A stretch of DNA of 62,260 bases from contig JABGPZ010000036.1 in assembly GCA_018644725.1 (NCBI GenBank), positions 1-62,260 on the forward strand, written 5' to 3'. The stretch comes from Phycisphaerales bacterium. Lineage in GTDB: Bacteria > Planctomycetota > Phycisphaerae > SM23-33. Shown here piece by piece: positions 52,586 to 60,988 of the stretch (the first letter of the stretch is position 1; each line of letters opens with the position of its first letter). The translations under genes were made by a program, and so were the position numbers. The notes beneath the pieces are model-generated. The model worked only from the letters and a program-made list of their open reading frames with translations. It was not told the DNA's origin and ran no database searches.

Positions 52586-55219
52586 TTACAGGCCGAGGAA
52601 TTCGCCGATCTGCGGGGCGAACTTGACGATCAGGCCCGCGAAGACCACGCTCACCATCGTCATCAGCTTGATGAGAATGTTGAGGCTCGGGCCCGAGGTG
52701 TCCTTGAACGGGTCGCCGACGGTGTCGCCAGTGATCGCCGCCTTGTGGCAGTCGGAGCCCTTGCCGCCATGCTCACCGGTTTCGATGAACTTCTTGGCGT
52801 TGTCCCACGCGCCACCGGCGTTGGACATGAAGATCGCCATCGCGAAGCCACATGCCAAGCCGCCCGCGAGCAGGCCAATCACGCCCGAGACGTCCAACAC
52901 GAGACCCACGGCCACTGGCACGCAGATCGCCAGGAGGCTCGGGAGGATCATTTCCTTCTGCGCGCCGACGGTGGAAATTTCCACACACTTTGCGTAGTCG
53001 GGTTTGCCGGTGCCTTCGAGGATGCCGGGGATTTCACGGAACTGGCGACGCACTTCGTGGACCATCGCCATGGCGGCGCGGCCAACGGCCTTCATCGTCA
53101 GAGCGCTGAAGAGGAACACCAGCAGTACGCCAGCGAACAGGCCGCAGAGCACCTTGGGGTTCATCAGGTTCACGCCGTAGAAGTCCATGTACTGGCGCAG
53201 CGAGGCCTTCGAGGCCGGAACAGCCTTGGCCGTGAGCGGATTGGCCGCGTCACCACTCGGGAGAGTGATGGTCGCAACGTAGTCGTTCTCACGCAAGCTG
53301 GCCGTGACGACCGTCGCCTTGACGTCGCCTCTGGCGAGAGTCTTGAGCTTGCCGCCGTTGGTGAGCACCATATAGGTCTTGGTGGTCGTGGCGTTGGTGA
53401 GTTTGCCTTCTTTGTCTTTTTCAGGTGTGCCGTCTTCGCCGAGTTTGGTTTCGACGATGGCGAGTTTGCCAGCACCGAGATAGTTGGCCGTGCCAACGGG
53501 GGCGGTTTCGCCCTTGGGCATGGTCGCGGTGATGGTGGTCGCACCTTCACGGACGATGCCGATGCGGACTTCTTCGACGTAGGCAGCCAGCAGAGCCAGC
53601 GCGGTCAGCGCGGCCGAGCCAATGGCGAAGCCTTTGCCCATCGCGGCGGTGGTGTTCCCCAGCGAGTCCAGCGCATCGGTGCGCTCGCGGACTTCGGGAG
53701 CTTGGCCGGACATTTCTGCATTGCCGCCCGCGTTGTCGGCGATCGGGCCGTACGCGTCGGTTGCGAGGGTGATGCCCAAGGTCGCGAGCATCGAAACTGC
53801 CGCCATGCCCACGCCGTAGAGGCCGAGCAGGGCGCTGGTGCTGCCGCCGGAAAGCATGTAGGCCGCCATGATCGCAACGATCACGGTCGCCAGTGCCATC
53901 CACGTCGACTTCATACCTTCAGCGAGGCCAGAGATGATGACCGTGCCGGGGCCGGTTTCAGCATTCTTCGCCACTTCTTTCGTCGGCTTGTAGTCGTAGC
54001 TGGTGTAAATCTCGGTCGCTTTGCCGATCACCAAGCCCGCGATCATCCCGACGCAGATCGCGCCGAAGATGCCCATCGGGTTGAGTAGCTCGACCCCGTT
54101 GGCATCGACGATGCCGCTGAGGAGGTGTTTACAGACGAAGTAGGCGGCGACGAGAATCAAGATGCTCGAACCCATCACGCCGCGCATCAGCGAGGCCATG
54201 AGTTCTTTCATGGACGCGCCGTCTTTGGTGCGGACCAGGAAGATGCCAATGATCGACAGGAAGATGCCCACACCGGCGAGAATCATCGGTGCCGAGAGCA
54301 GCTTGATGGCATTGGTCATTTCGTCGGCCTTGGACAGGCCCATGGCCGCAACGGCCGAAACGCCGAGCGCCGCGGTCGCGAGGATCGAACCACAGTACGA
54401 TTCGTAGAGGTCCGCGCCCATACCAGCAACGTCACCGACGTTGTCACCGACGTTGTCGGCGATGGTGGCGGGGTTGCGGGGATCGTCTTCGGGGATGCCC
54501 GCTTCGACTTTGCCGACGAGGTCGGCGCCGACGTCAGCGGCCTTGGTGTAGATGCCGCCGCCAACACGGGCGAACAGCGCCTGGCTCGAAGCACCCATGC
54601 CGAAGGTCAGCATGACAACGGTGATTTCGATGAGGGGCATTTCGGTGAAGTAGGTCAGGCCGTAGAACCAGCCACAGATGTCGAGCAGGCCGAGACCCAC
54701 AACCGACAGGCCCATCACGGCGCCCGCGCGGAATGCAACGGTCAGGCCACGGTTGAGGCCTTCTTTCGCGCCCTGGGTCGTACGGTTCGACGCCATCGTC
54801 GCGGTCTTCATGCCGATGTAGCCACACAGGCCGCTGAAGAAGCCACCCGTGAGGAACGCGATAAAGACGATTTCGTGCTGGAGGCCCATCTTGCCCATAA
54901 CGAACAGGATTGCCGAAACGACGACGAAGAAGATCGCCACTACTTTGTATTGGCGTTTGAGATAGGCCATCGCGCCGTCTGTGACGTGCTGTGCGATTTC
55001 CTGCATCTTCTCGTCACCGGGATTGGCGCGTTTGACTTCGCGGAAGAATTTCCACGCGAACATCAGAGCGACAATCGCGCCGGCCGGGGCGATGTACCAG
55101 AAGGGGTTGTGGTTGATGTCCTGGATGGTGGGGACAACGCCGTCGCTGGCGAGCAGGGGCGTGCCCGACAGCATGGCCATGCCGCCGAATACCATCATGG
55201 TCAGTTTACTTAATTTCAT
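52586..55219 (-). CDS. hppA: Ion-translocating membrane pyrophosphatase with inserted domain
   Basis: 877 residues, about 16 membrane helices. It pumps H+ or Na+ using PPi. The active-site loops are present: GGGIYTKAADVGADLVGKVE, GIPEDDPRNPATIADNVGDN, VGDVAGMGADLYESY and the C-terminal SNAGGAWDNAKKFIE and GDTVGDPFKDTSGPSLNIL. NTTAAMGKG carries Ala at the site where K+-independent enzymes have Lys, so it is probably K+-dependent. Between about residues 550 and 675 there is an extra, Thr/Ala/Lys-rich, beta-like hydrophilic domain absent from ordinary family members (650-770 aa). AAGGAGACCCC precedes the ATG. Confidence 0.95.
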   Translation of the reverse strand: MKLSKLTMMVFGGMAMLSGTPLLASDGVVPTIQDINHNPFWYIAPAGAIVALMFAWKFFREVKRANPGDEKMQEIAQHVTDGAMAYLKRQYKVVAIFFVVVSAILFVMGKMGLQHEIVFIAFLTGGFFSGLCGYIGMKTATMASNRTTQGAKEGLNRGLTVAFRAGAVMGLSVVGLGLLDICGWFYGLTYFTEMPLIEITVVMLTFGMGASSQALFARVGGGIYTKAADVGADLVGKVEAGIPEDDPRNPATIADNVGDNVGDVAGMGADLYESYCGSILATAALGVSAVAAMGLSKADEMTNAIKLLSAPMILAGVGIFLSIIGIFLVRTKDGASMKELMASLMRGVMGSSILILVAAYFVCKHLLSGIVDANGVELLNPMGIFGAICVGMIAGLVIGKATEIYTSYDYKPTKEVAKNAETGPGTVIISGLAEGMKSTWMALATVIVAIMAAYMLSGGSTSALLGLYGVGMAAVSMLATLGITLATDAYGPIADNAGGNAEMSGQAPEVRERTDALDSLGNTTAAMGKGFAIGSAALTALALLAAYVEEVRIGIVREGATTITATMPKGETAPVGTANYLGAGKLAIVETKLGEDGTPEKDKEGKLTNATTTKTYMVLTNGGKLKTLARGDVKATVVTASLRENDYVATITLPSGDAANPLTAKAVPASKASLRQYMDFYGVNLMNPKVLCGLFAGVLLVFLFSALTMKAVGRAAMAMVHEVRRQFREIPGILEGTGKPDYAKCVEISTVGAQKEMILPSLLAICVPVAVGLVLDVSGVIGLLAGGLACGFAMAIFMSNAGGAWDNAKKFIETGEHGGKGSDCHKAAITGDTVGDPFKDTSGPSLNILIKLMTMVSVVFAGLIVKFAPQIGEFLGL

Positions 55220-55296
55220 GGGGTCTCCTTAGAAAGAGGCCTCGGGTGGGGGCGAACCCGACCGGTACCCATTAGGGGGTCGTGCCGTGTTCTTGT

Positions 55297-55417
55297 GCAC
55301 ACCAGCCTGTCTGGTGTGCGGTGAGTTGATTCTTGACAACAGGCCGAGGATTCTTGAAAGCTCCCCCGGCCTGGTTGTGTGCATCGAATTGTCGTGACGC
55401 AACGCAAGTCGTTGCGT
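55297..55417 (-). promoter_or_regulatory. Structured 5' region of the pyrophosphatase gene
   Basis: Three successive stems: ACGCAACG/CGTTGCGT (55397-55417), CAGGCCGAGG/CCCCGGCCTG (55340-55373) and a perfect 9-bp GCACACCAG/CTGGTGTGC (55297-55319). No known riboswitch motif is recognised. No gene lies in 55220-55514. Confidence 0.4.
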
Positions 55418-55457
55418 AAAAAATACGGCGGTTGGCGCATTGCGTCGACCACCGTAT
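55418..55457 (-). terminator. rpsU terminator
   Basis: ATACGGTGGT ... ACCGCCGTAT stem followed by a T-run on the minus strand, about 60 bp after the rpsU stop. Confidence 0.75.
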
Positions 55458-55514
55458 GAATTCTGCGCTGTCTAATCATGTTGGAGTGCGCGCCGAGCCT
55501 GTCGGCAAGCGAAC

Positions 55515-55691
55515 TTACACGGGGCGGCGGCTGGCGGCCTTGCGCATCCGGCGGCGGCGCACTTCCGAGGGTTTCTCGTAGTAGCTCTTGCGCTTGATGT
55601 CCTTGGTCAGACCTTCTTTTTCACACATTTTCTTGAAACGGCGGAGCATCTGCTCGACGCTTTCACCACCGCGTGCTTTAACTTTCAGCAT
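55515..55691 (-). CDS. rpsU: 30S ribosomal protein bS21
   Basis: 58 residues, starting MLKVKARGGESVEQMLRRFK and continuing KSYYEKPSEVRRRRMRKAAS. The small basic ribosomal protein helps initiation by placing the anti-Shine-Dalgarno. It is the normal length for the family. GTGAGG precedes the ATG. Monocistronic with a strong promoter and its own terminator. In a genome with many leaderless genes the presence of bS21 is of interest, because this protein affects Shine-Dalgarno use. Confidence 0.96.
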   Translation of the reverse strand: MLKVKARGGESVEQMLRRFKKMCEKEGLTKDIKRKSYYEKPSEVRRRRMRKAASRRPV

Positions 55692-55759
55692 GTCGCCTCA
55701 CTTGTCCGTTGGGGGTTTAGAAATTGGGGTCCATTTCGCCTATTTGCGAAAGAGGGCGT

Positions 55760-55787
55760 ATCTTAGCGATATTTGCCCAACTGTCAA
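55760..55787 (-). promoter_or_regulatory. rpsU promoter
   Basis: Minus strand TTGACA, 16 nt, TAAGAT, followed by a leader of about 60 nt. Confidence 0.65.
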
Positions 55788-55848
55788 GCGATTTTTACGG
55801 GTTTTGGACCAAATTGACACTGTCGAAATAATATCGTGCAGTTTTTCA

Positions 55849-55876
55849 TTGTTCCTTTTCGGGGATCGAATATAAT
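55849..55876 (+). promoter_or_regulatory. Promoter of the M48 protease gene
   Basis: TTGTTC, 16 nt, TATAAT; leader of about 25 nt with AAGGAG. Confidence 0.6.
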
Positions 55877-55907
55877 GAACCGACAATCCCTAACGAAGGA
55901 GTTTCCT

Positions 55908-56756
55908 ATGAAGTGCAAACGATTTATGGTTTGGTTCGTTTTGGTAGCGGCGGTGGCGCTGGCGGCTTCTGGCTGCGCGGTGAATCCCACGACGGGCGGA
56001 ACAGAGCTCCGGCTGTACTCGATGGAAGAAGAAGTTGCCATCGGAGGCCAGTTGCGCGACGAGGTCTTCAAGCAACTTAAACCCTATCCCGATCCGGTGT
56101 TGATGGAATATGTCGCCGAGATCGGCCATCGCGTCGCCAAGGGTGCGGAATACAAAGTCCCGTACACGTTCCATTTCGTCGACAAGAACGAGTTCAACGC
56201 GTTCGCCATGGCCGGCGGGCAGATCTTTGTCTACAAGGGGCTCCTTGCGACCGTGGAGTCCGAAGAGCAGCTCGCGATGATCCTCGCGCACGAAGTCGCT
56301 CACGTCAGCTGTCTTCACTGCGTAGGCCTGATCGAAAAGCAGAATACCGATGCGCTGGTCTTTGCGGTGCTCGATTCCGTGTCCGAAGAGCCGCTCAGCG
56401 AAAACGTGCTCGTCCAGTTGCTCAAGGTTTCCGTCGATGCGCAATATTCCCAGGCCCACGAACATGAGGCCGACAAATATGGCACGCTGTTCCTTGCGCG
56501 CGCGGGCTACGACCCGGCCGCCTCCATTCGCACCTTCGAGCTGATGAATAAGCTTACGGGCGACCAGGAAAGCTCTACCACCCTGACCTATCTTTTCGGC
56601 AGCCACCCGCCCACGCCCGACCGCGTCGCCGCCGCCAAAGAACGCCTCGCCAAGGGAGAGATCAAAGCGGTCGCTCGACCCCGTACCGACAATTCCCGCT
56701 TCCTCCAGATGAAGGCGCGTCTGATCGCCAATGAAAAACGCCGCGCAGGGAAATAG
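55908..56756 (+). CDS. M48-family metalloprotease lipoprotein (BepA/LoiP-like)
   Basis: 282 residues. The signal peptide ends in the lipobox ALAASGC. The zinc site is LAMILAHEVAHVSCLHCVG (HEVAH), with the third ligand region HEHEADKYGTLFLARAGYD. The MEEEVAIGGQL stretch and AFAMAGGQIFVYKGLL are typical of periplasmic M48 proteases that process or degrade misassembled outer-membrane proteins. AAGGAG marks the start at 55908. Monocistronic with a terminator. No TPR repeats are attached, unlike BepA. Confidence 0.93.
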   Translation: MKCKRFMVWFVLVAAVALAASGCAVNPTTGGTELRLYSMEEEVAIGGQLRDEVFKQLKPYPDPVLMEYVAEIGHRVAKGAEYKVPYTFHFVDKNEFNAFAMAGGQIFVYKGLLATVESEEQLAMILAHEVAHVSCLHCVGLIEKQNTDALVFAVLDSVSEEPLSENVLVQLLKVSVDAQYSQAHEHEADKYGTLFLARAGYDPAASIRTFELMNKLTGDQESSTTLTYLFGSHPPTPDRVAAAKERLAKGEIKAVARPRTDNSRFLQMKARLIANEKRRAGK

Positions 56757-56780
56757 GCCCGAGTGAAACGAATTCAAAAG

Positions 56781-56807
56781 AAAGCCCGGCCGATTGGTCG
56801 GGCTTTT
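56781..56807 (+). terminator. Terminator of the M48 protease gene
   Basis: GCCCGGCC/GGTCGGGC stem followed by TTTTT. Confidence 0.85.
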
Positions 56808-56878
56808 TCATGGGCGGAGAGAGGGCGCTTTGGGCGCGTTCCAATTTTCCATGAACTTTATACTCGCGTGGGTTTGGC

Positions 56879-56908
56879 TTGCGGTGTACCCTTCTATGTA
56901 GATACAAT
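56879..56908 (+). promoter_or_regulatory. Promoter of the zinc-ribbon membrane protein gene
   Basis: TTGCGG, 18 nt, TACAAT, then AAGGAG and ATG 56923. Confidence 0.5.
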
Positions 56909-56922
56909 GTCGCCAAGGAGAA

Positions 56923-57396
56923 ATGGAGAACCGTATGACTGACTTGGACCCCCAACATCCCGCCGCGCCTCCGGCCGACAGCCCCGCCGGGCGAGTGAAG
57001 AAAAAGCTCAAACGGTTTATTCCCGCGACGGTGAAGTTCGGCATCGCCCATCTGTTTGGCCTGGCCGGAGTGCTCGGCGGGATTCTCCCTCTCGTCCATG
57101 GCGCGATGGAGCCTGCGCTGGCGATTTCCTTGATCGTTCTTGGCGCGGTGGTGGAACTGTGGGGGGTGGTCCAGTTCATCAAGGCGGTACCGAAGGAAAA
57201 ATGTCCGCAGTGTGGCCGCAGGCTGGTGGTTGGCAAGATCAACATTGGTACATACAGCAACGCCTTTCGCGCGTGTAGCAACTGCGGCGCGGACCTTTGG
57301 AAATCGGACGGCAAGACGCTGGAGGGGGACGCTTGCGAATCGTTCGCGGCCGAGGATACCCTCCAAATCGACGACGACAATCCCTACGTGGGGTGA
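56923..57396 (+). CDS. Membrane protein with C-terminal zinc ribbon, function unknown
   Basis: 157 residues. A Pro/Ala-rich, then basic N-terminus (GRVKKKLKRFIPATVKFG), two membrane helices (AHLFGLAGVLGGILPLVHG, PALAISLIVLGAVVELWGVV) and a cytoplasmic zinc ribbon KCPQCGRRLVV..ACSNCGADLW with four Cys. No family recognised. The ribbon could bind nucleic acid or protein. It stands alone between the M48 protease and a repeat cluster. Confidence 0.8.
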   Translation: MENRMTDLDPQHPAAPPADSPAGRVKKKLKRFIPATVKFGIAHLFGLAGVLGGILPLVHGAMEPALAISLIVLGAVVELWGVVQFIKAVPKEKCPQCGRRLVVGKINIGTYSNAFRACSNCGADLWKSDGKTLEGDACESFAAEDTLQIDDDNPYVG

Positions 57397-57424
57397 TTAA
57401 CCATATGTGATTTCTTTGCGGAAA

Positions 57425-57801
57425 TAAAAAAGTAGTGCCTGTCCGCTCTGTATAGAATATCAAGACTTTCCATGTAAGGAATTTCCATGACGAGATTTTT
57501 CTGTTTGTTTGTATGAATTGAGGCCTGAAAGGCCGGCCGTCGATAGCCGGGGGTGTAAGCCCCCGGACCCGTGCGAAATTCAGTCGAGCCCCGAAGGGGC
57601 GGCAGACAGTAAACCGGTGATTTTCTGTCGCCCTTTCAGGGCTCAATTGGTTGGACCGCTTACCGGGGGCTCACGCCCCCGGCTATCCACTGTCGCGCCT
57701 CCGGCGCTTACATAACCACAGAAAACAAGAAAGAAAACTATGTTCTATACAAAAGTAGTGCCTGTCCCTACTTTTCAAAAGTAGTGCCTGTCCCTACTTT
57801 T
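57425..57801. repeat. Family A copy 3 nested between Family C repeats
   Basis: Left: an incomplete C repeat (AGTAGTGCCTGTCC at 57431). Centre: A3 at 57519-57709 with GGCCTGAAAGGCC, CCGGGGGTGTAAGCCCCCGG, GCCCCGAAGGGGC, GCCCTTTCAGGGC, CCGGGGGCTCACGCCCCCGG and GCGCCTCCGGCGC. Right: two tandem C cores, AGTAGTGCCTGTCCCTACTT (57753-57801). No gene is seen in 57397-57809. Confidence 0.87.
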
Positions 57802-57809
57802 AGGGATAG

Positions 57810-58427
57810 TCATACATAGAGTATGTCTTTGCTGATCGCGGCGGCGAGCAGGGGGCGATAGTCTTCGTCGGAGAGTTCATAGAGTCCAAACTTCGCGAGG
57901 TTGTCGGTGTGCCATTGCACGTCGCAGAAGTCGAACCCGCGCTCGACGAGCCGAGCAAGGTGGGCCATCAGCGCGACCTTGCCCGCATCGGTTTTGCGGT
58001 GGAACATCGACTCGGCGAAAAACGCGCCGCCGATCTGCACGCCATACAATCCGCCGACGGGTTGGCCGCAGCCGACGCTGCCCGCCTCCCACGCTTCGAC
58101 GCTGTGGGCGAACCCGAGTTCGTGGAGCTTGGTATAGGCCGCGATGATTTCCGCGCTGATCCAATTCCCGTCGGCGCGGTCCGTGGCGCACAAGGCCATC
58201 ACGTCGGGAAATGCGCGATTGACGGTGCAGACGAATCGGCCGCTGCGGATCGTCCGTCCGAGCCGCCGAGGAATGTGGAGTCTTTCATCGAGCGGCAAAA
58301 ACGCGCGCGGGTCGGCGGTATACCACCACAGCTCGCCGTCGGTGACCATCGGGAAATAGCCACTGGCATACGCGTTGAGAAGGTTCTCCGGCGCGAGATT
58401 TTTCATGATGGTCGGATCGTGATTCAT
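57810..58427 (-). CDS. aat: Leucyl/phenylalanyl-tRNA-protein transferase
   Basis: 205 residues. It adds Leu or Phe to N-terminal Arg/Lys of proteins, marking them for ClpS-ClpAP degradation (N-end rule). Motifs: NLLNAYASGYFPM, WWYTADPRAFLPLDERLHIP, RTIRSGRFVCTVNRAFP, TKLHELGFAHSVEAWEAG, VGGLYGVQIGGAFFAESMF and the end HLARLVERGFDFCDVQ. The ATG at 58427 lies 2 nt after the stop of the SGNH gene; an alternative start is 58406. It is the last gene of the MBOAT-SGNH-aat operon. Confidence 0.94.
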   Translation of the reverse strand: MNHDPTIMKNLAPENLLNAYASGYFPMVTDGELWWYTADPRAFLPLDERLHIPRRLGRTIRSGRFVCTVNRAFPDVMALCATDRADGNWISAEIIAAYTKLHELGFAHSVEAWEAGSVGCGQPVGGLYGVQIGGAFFAESMFHRKTDAGKVALMAHLARLVERGFDFCDVQWHTDNLAKFGLYELSDEDYRPLLAAAISKDILYV

Positions 58428-58429
58428 GA

Positions 58430-59431
58430 TTACTTTGCCAGCAGCGGCTGAAGGTGGGACAGGAGCGTTTTGGTGTAGGCTTGGGCGGCGGGGTGGAGGA
58501 CATGATCGACCGTATTGCCCATCTGGTTGGCGGGCACGGCCATCGGCCCGACGATGGAAAAGTGGTCGTGGCCGAGGGTGTCGAACAGGGCGGTTTTCGT
58601 TTCGGCAATGATGCGCTGGTAGGCGGGATTCGCGTAGAGCTTGTCGTAGACGGGCGAAAATGCGAGGACGACGTGCGTGTCGTGCTGGCGCGCGAGGGAA
58701 AGGATTTCGTCCAGGATGGCCCAGTGGGGTTCGCAAATGGTCCAGTCGGTTTCGCCGGGCTTGATTTCGTTGCAGTGATCGAGGTAGTCGGTTTTGAGGT
58801 TGGCCTGATGGGGCGTTTTCGCTGCGAAATAGCCTCGGTCGTGTTCCTGCTCGAAGGCCGGGATGCCGCGCAGTTTGTCTCCGACGGCGCGGCCTTTGGT
58901 GATCAGCGGGATGACGTGATCGAAGACCAGCGTCTGTTTGCGGAGCCCGCCGAAGTTGAATTTGGCCTTGATCCCGGCAGCCTGGATCGAGCGATATTCC
59001 AGTATCGATTTGTAGGTGACTTGCCGGCGGCGGAAGATGTCATAGACGTGGACCATCAGCAGGACTTTCGGCCCGGTTTTGAATTTCTGAATGTAGCGCC
59101 GCATCGCCGCGAGGTCGCCCACGAGGAGCATGCGCCCTTGGGTGCAAAGGTTGACGCTGGAGATGCCCGCGGGGTCGAGGGTGGCGGGGTCCACGCCTTG
59201 GTTCCCGGCCGAGTCGCCCACGATCAGCACGTCCACGGGGGTGTCGAGGTCTTCCAGAATGCGGTGCTTGAGGACAATCATTGTCGATTCGGGTTCGAGG
59301 ATCAGATGTTGGCCGAAGATTCCCACCGCCAGATTCGCCACGCCGAACATCGCCAGCGAGGCGATCAACAACCACGCCAGCCGCTTGGGCGTGGTGGGGT
59401 GGATGTGTTCTTTGGTGAGTTGGGGATACAT
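58430..59431 (-). CDS. Membrane-anchored SGNH-like O-acyltransferase/esterase partner
   Basis: 333 residues. One N-terminal membrane helix (RLAWLLIASLAMFGVANLAVG) and a periplasmic domain with the SGNH-type block DVLIVGDSAGNQGVDP (candidate nucleophile Ser after Gly-Asp) and, near the C-terminus, NTVDHVLHPAAQAY with a possible catalytic Asp-x2-His. It lies 8 bp after the MBOAT gene, matching AlgI-AlgX/AlgJ-type pairs where the SGNH protein completes transfer of acyl groups to a polysaccharide. AGGAA precedes the ATG at 59431. Confidence 0.82.
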   Translation of the reverse strand: MYPQLTKEHIHPTTPKRLAWLLIASLAMFGVANLAVGIFGQHLILEPESTMIVLKHRILEDLDTPVDVLIVGDSAGNQGVDPATLDPAGISSVNLCTQGRMLLVGDLAAMRRYIQKFKTGPKVLLMVHVYDIFRRRQVTYKSILEYRSIQAAGIKAKFNFGGLRKQTLVFDHVIPLITKGRAVGDKLRGIPAFEQEHDRGYFAAKTPHQANLKTDYLDHCNEIKPGETDWTICEPHWAILDEILSLARQHDTHVVLAFSPVYDKLYANPAYQRIIAETKTALFDTLGHDHFSIVGPMAVPANQMGNTVDHVLHPAAQAYTKTLLSHLQPLLAK

Positions 59432-59439
59432 GGGCGTTC

Positions 59440-60897
59440 CTAGAATGCGAAGTAGATGAATTCGGTTTTGTCGGTGACGGCGAAGAGTGACAGGCCCAGC
59501 ATCAGCAGGGCATAGACCACGACCTGGACCCACGGGCGCGCGCAGAGGACGACCAGCAAATCGCGGCGAGTGTATTGGGCGAGTTGCATCACGACCAGCG
59601 GCAGGGAAATCCACGCGAGTTTGGCGGCCATCGGCGCGGCGGCGTCAGAGAGTCCCGCGCTGAAGAGATGGCGGGCAAACCAGCTGATCTGCTGCATGCC
59701 CGTCGCGGTGCGCACACCGTCTTCGAGAACACCGCTGCAGCGAAACAGGATCCAGCCGGCGACGGTCAGCGAGAACATCAGCGCCATTTTGCTGAGGATG
59801 CGGATGGGATTGTATTGGCCGGACCACGGGGCCTTCCAGTCCTCGCTGCGGTCGAAGAAGCGATAGAGAATCAGGATCGCGCCGTGGAACGCGCCCCAGA
59901 GAATGAAATTCCAGCTCGCGCCATGCCACAGCCCGCCCAGCAGCATTGTCAGCGAAAGATTGATGTAGGTCCGTCGCGGGCCTTTGCGGCTGCCGCCGAG
60001 GGGGATGTAGAGGTAGTCGCGCAGCCAGCTCGAGAGGGAGATGTGCCAGCGGTTCCAGAAGTCCGACGGGTTCAGCGCGAAATAGGGCAGGCGGAAGTTG
60101 ACCATCAGGTCGAAGCCCATCAGCTTGCCCAGCCCGCGGGCGATGTCGCTGTAGGCCGAGAAGTCGCAGTAGATCTGCACGGTAAACGCCAGCGCGCCCA
60201 CCAGCAGGTCGGCCCCGACGTAGCCCGTGTAGTGGTTGAAGATGTCGTTGGCGATCACGGCCGCCGTGTCGGCGATGACCATCTTCTTGAAAAAGCCCCA
60301 CAGCAGAAGGAAAATCCCCGCATTGACCTGGTCGAGGTCGATGGTGCGCGGTTTGGAAATTTGCGGCAGGAGGTGGCTGGCGCGTTCGATTGGCCCGGCG
60401 ACGAGCTGGGGGAAAAACGAGACGAACAGTGCAAAGTCGAGCATGTCGTCGACGGGTTTGAGTCGGCGGCGGTAGATGTCGATGGTGTAGCTGAGGGTTT
60501 GGAAGGTGTAGAAGCTGATGCCCACGGGCAGGATGATGTTCAGCGTCACCGCATCGGGCGTGAAGCCGATCATCCGGCAGAGGTCGACGGCGGATTCGGA
60601 GAAGAAGTTGAAATATTTAAAGAACCCCAGCATGCCCAGATTGCAGCTCAGCGAAAGCAGCAACAGTCCTTTGCGGCGGCCGGGCGAGTTGCTACGGTGC
60701 ATGGCCGCGCCGGCATAGAAGTCGACCAGCGTCGAGATCAGCAGCAGCGAGAGGAATCGGTAGTCCCACCAGCCATAAAAAAAGTAGCTCGCCACCAGAA
60801 GCATCGCGTTCTGGGCGCGCAGCACGCGCCGCAGTGCCCAGTAGGCGCTGTAGACTGCAGCGAAGAAGAGTACGAATTCGAGGGAGTTGAATAGCAT
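59440..60897 (-). CDS. MBOAT-family membrane O-acyltransferase (AlgI-like)
   Basis: 485 residues, about 11 membrane helices. Family signatures are FFYGWWDYRFLSLLLIST, ILPVGISFYTFQTLSYTIDI, FVSFFPQLVAGPIERASHLLPQ, FALNPSDFWNRWHISLSSWLRDYLY and the active-site His in LLGGLWHGASWNF. It moves acetyl groups across the membrane for modification of an exopolysaccharide. The ATG at 60897 fits the AlgI N-terminus (MLFNSLEFVLFF) and a promoter 10 nt upstream; ATG 60909 is a less likely alternative. First gene of the operon with SGNH and aat. Confidence 0.93.
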   Translation of the reverse strand: MLFNSLEFVLFFAAVYSAYWALRRVLRAQNAMLLVASYFFYGWWDYRFLSLLLISTLVDFYAGAAMHRSNSPGRRKGLLLLSLSCNLGMLGFFKYFNFFSESAVDLCRMIGFTPDAVTLNIILPVGISFYTFQTLSYTIDIYRRRLKPVDDMLDFALFVSFFPQLVAGPIERASHLLPQISKPRTIDLDQVNAGIFLLLWGFFKKMVIADTAAVIANDIFNHYTGYVGADLLVGALAFTVQIYCDFSAYSDIARGLGKLMGFDLMVNFRLPYFALNPSDFWNRWHISLSSWLRDYLYIPLGGSRKGPRRTYINLSLTMLLGGLWHGASWNFILWGAFHGAILILYRFFDRSEDWKAPWSGQYNPIRILSKMALMFSLTVAGWILFRCSGVLEDGVRTATGMQQISWFARHLFSAGLSDAAAPMAAKLAWISLPLVVMQLAQYTRRDLLVVLCARPWVQVVVYALLMLGLSLFAVTDKTEFIYFAF

Positions 60898-60907
60898 TGT
60901 CAATTGC

Positions 60908-60936
60908 ATTGTACAGGTTGGTGGCGGGGGAGTCAA
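60908..60936 (-). promoter_or_regulatory. Promoter of the MBOAT-SGNH-aat operon
   Basis: Minus strand TTGACT, 17 nt, TACAAT, 10 nt to the ATG at 60897. It predicts a leader of only 3-4 nt. Confidence 0.6.
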
Positions 60937-60976
60937 TTGGGTCGGGAAAGCGGTTTTTTCTGGCGGGGGTTTGGGG

Positions 60977-60982
60977 TATACT
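60977..60982 (+). promoter_or_regulatory. -10 box of the DUF1570-like gene, leaderless arrangement
   Basis: TATACT, 6 nt (GCGCCC), ATG. The -35 position is TTTTTT. Confidence 0.55.
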
Positions 60983-60988
60983 GCGCCC

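Noticed and set aside
57425-57801. Possible CRISPR array
   Set aside because: Repeats are palindromic, of different families and irregularly spaced, with no unique spacers of constant length and no cas genes in the window.
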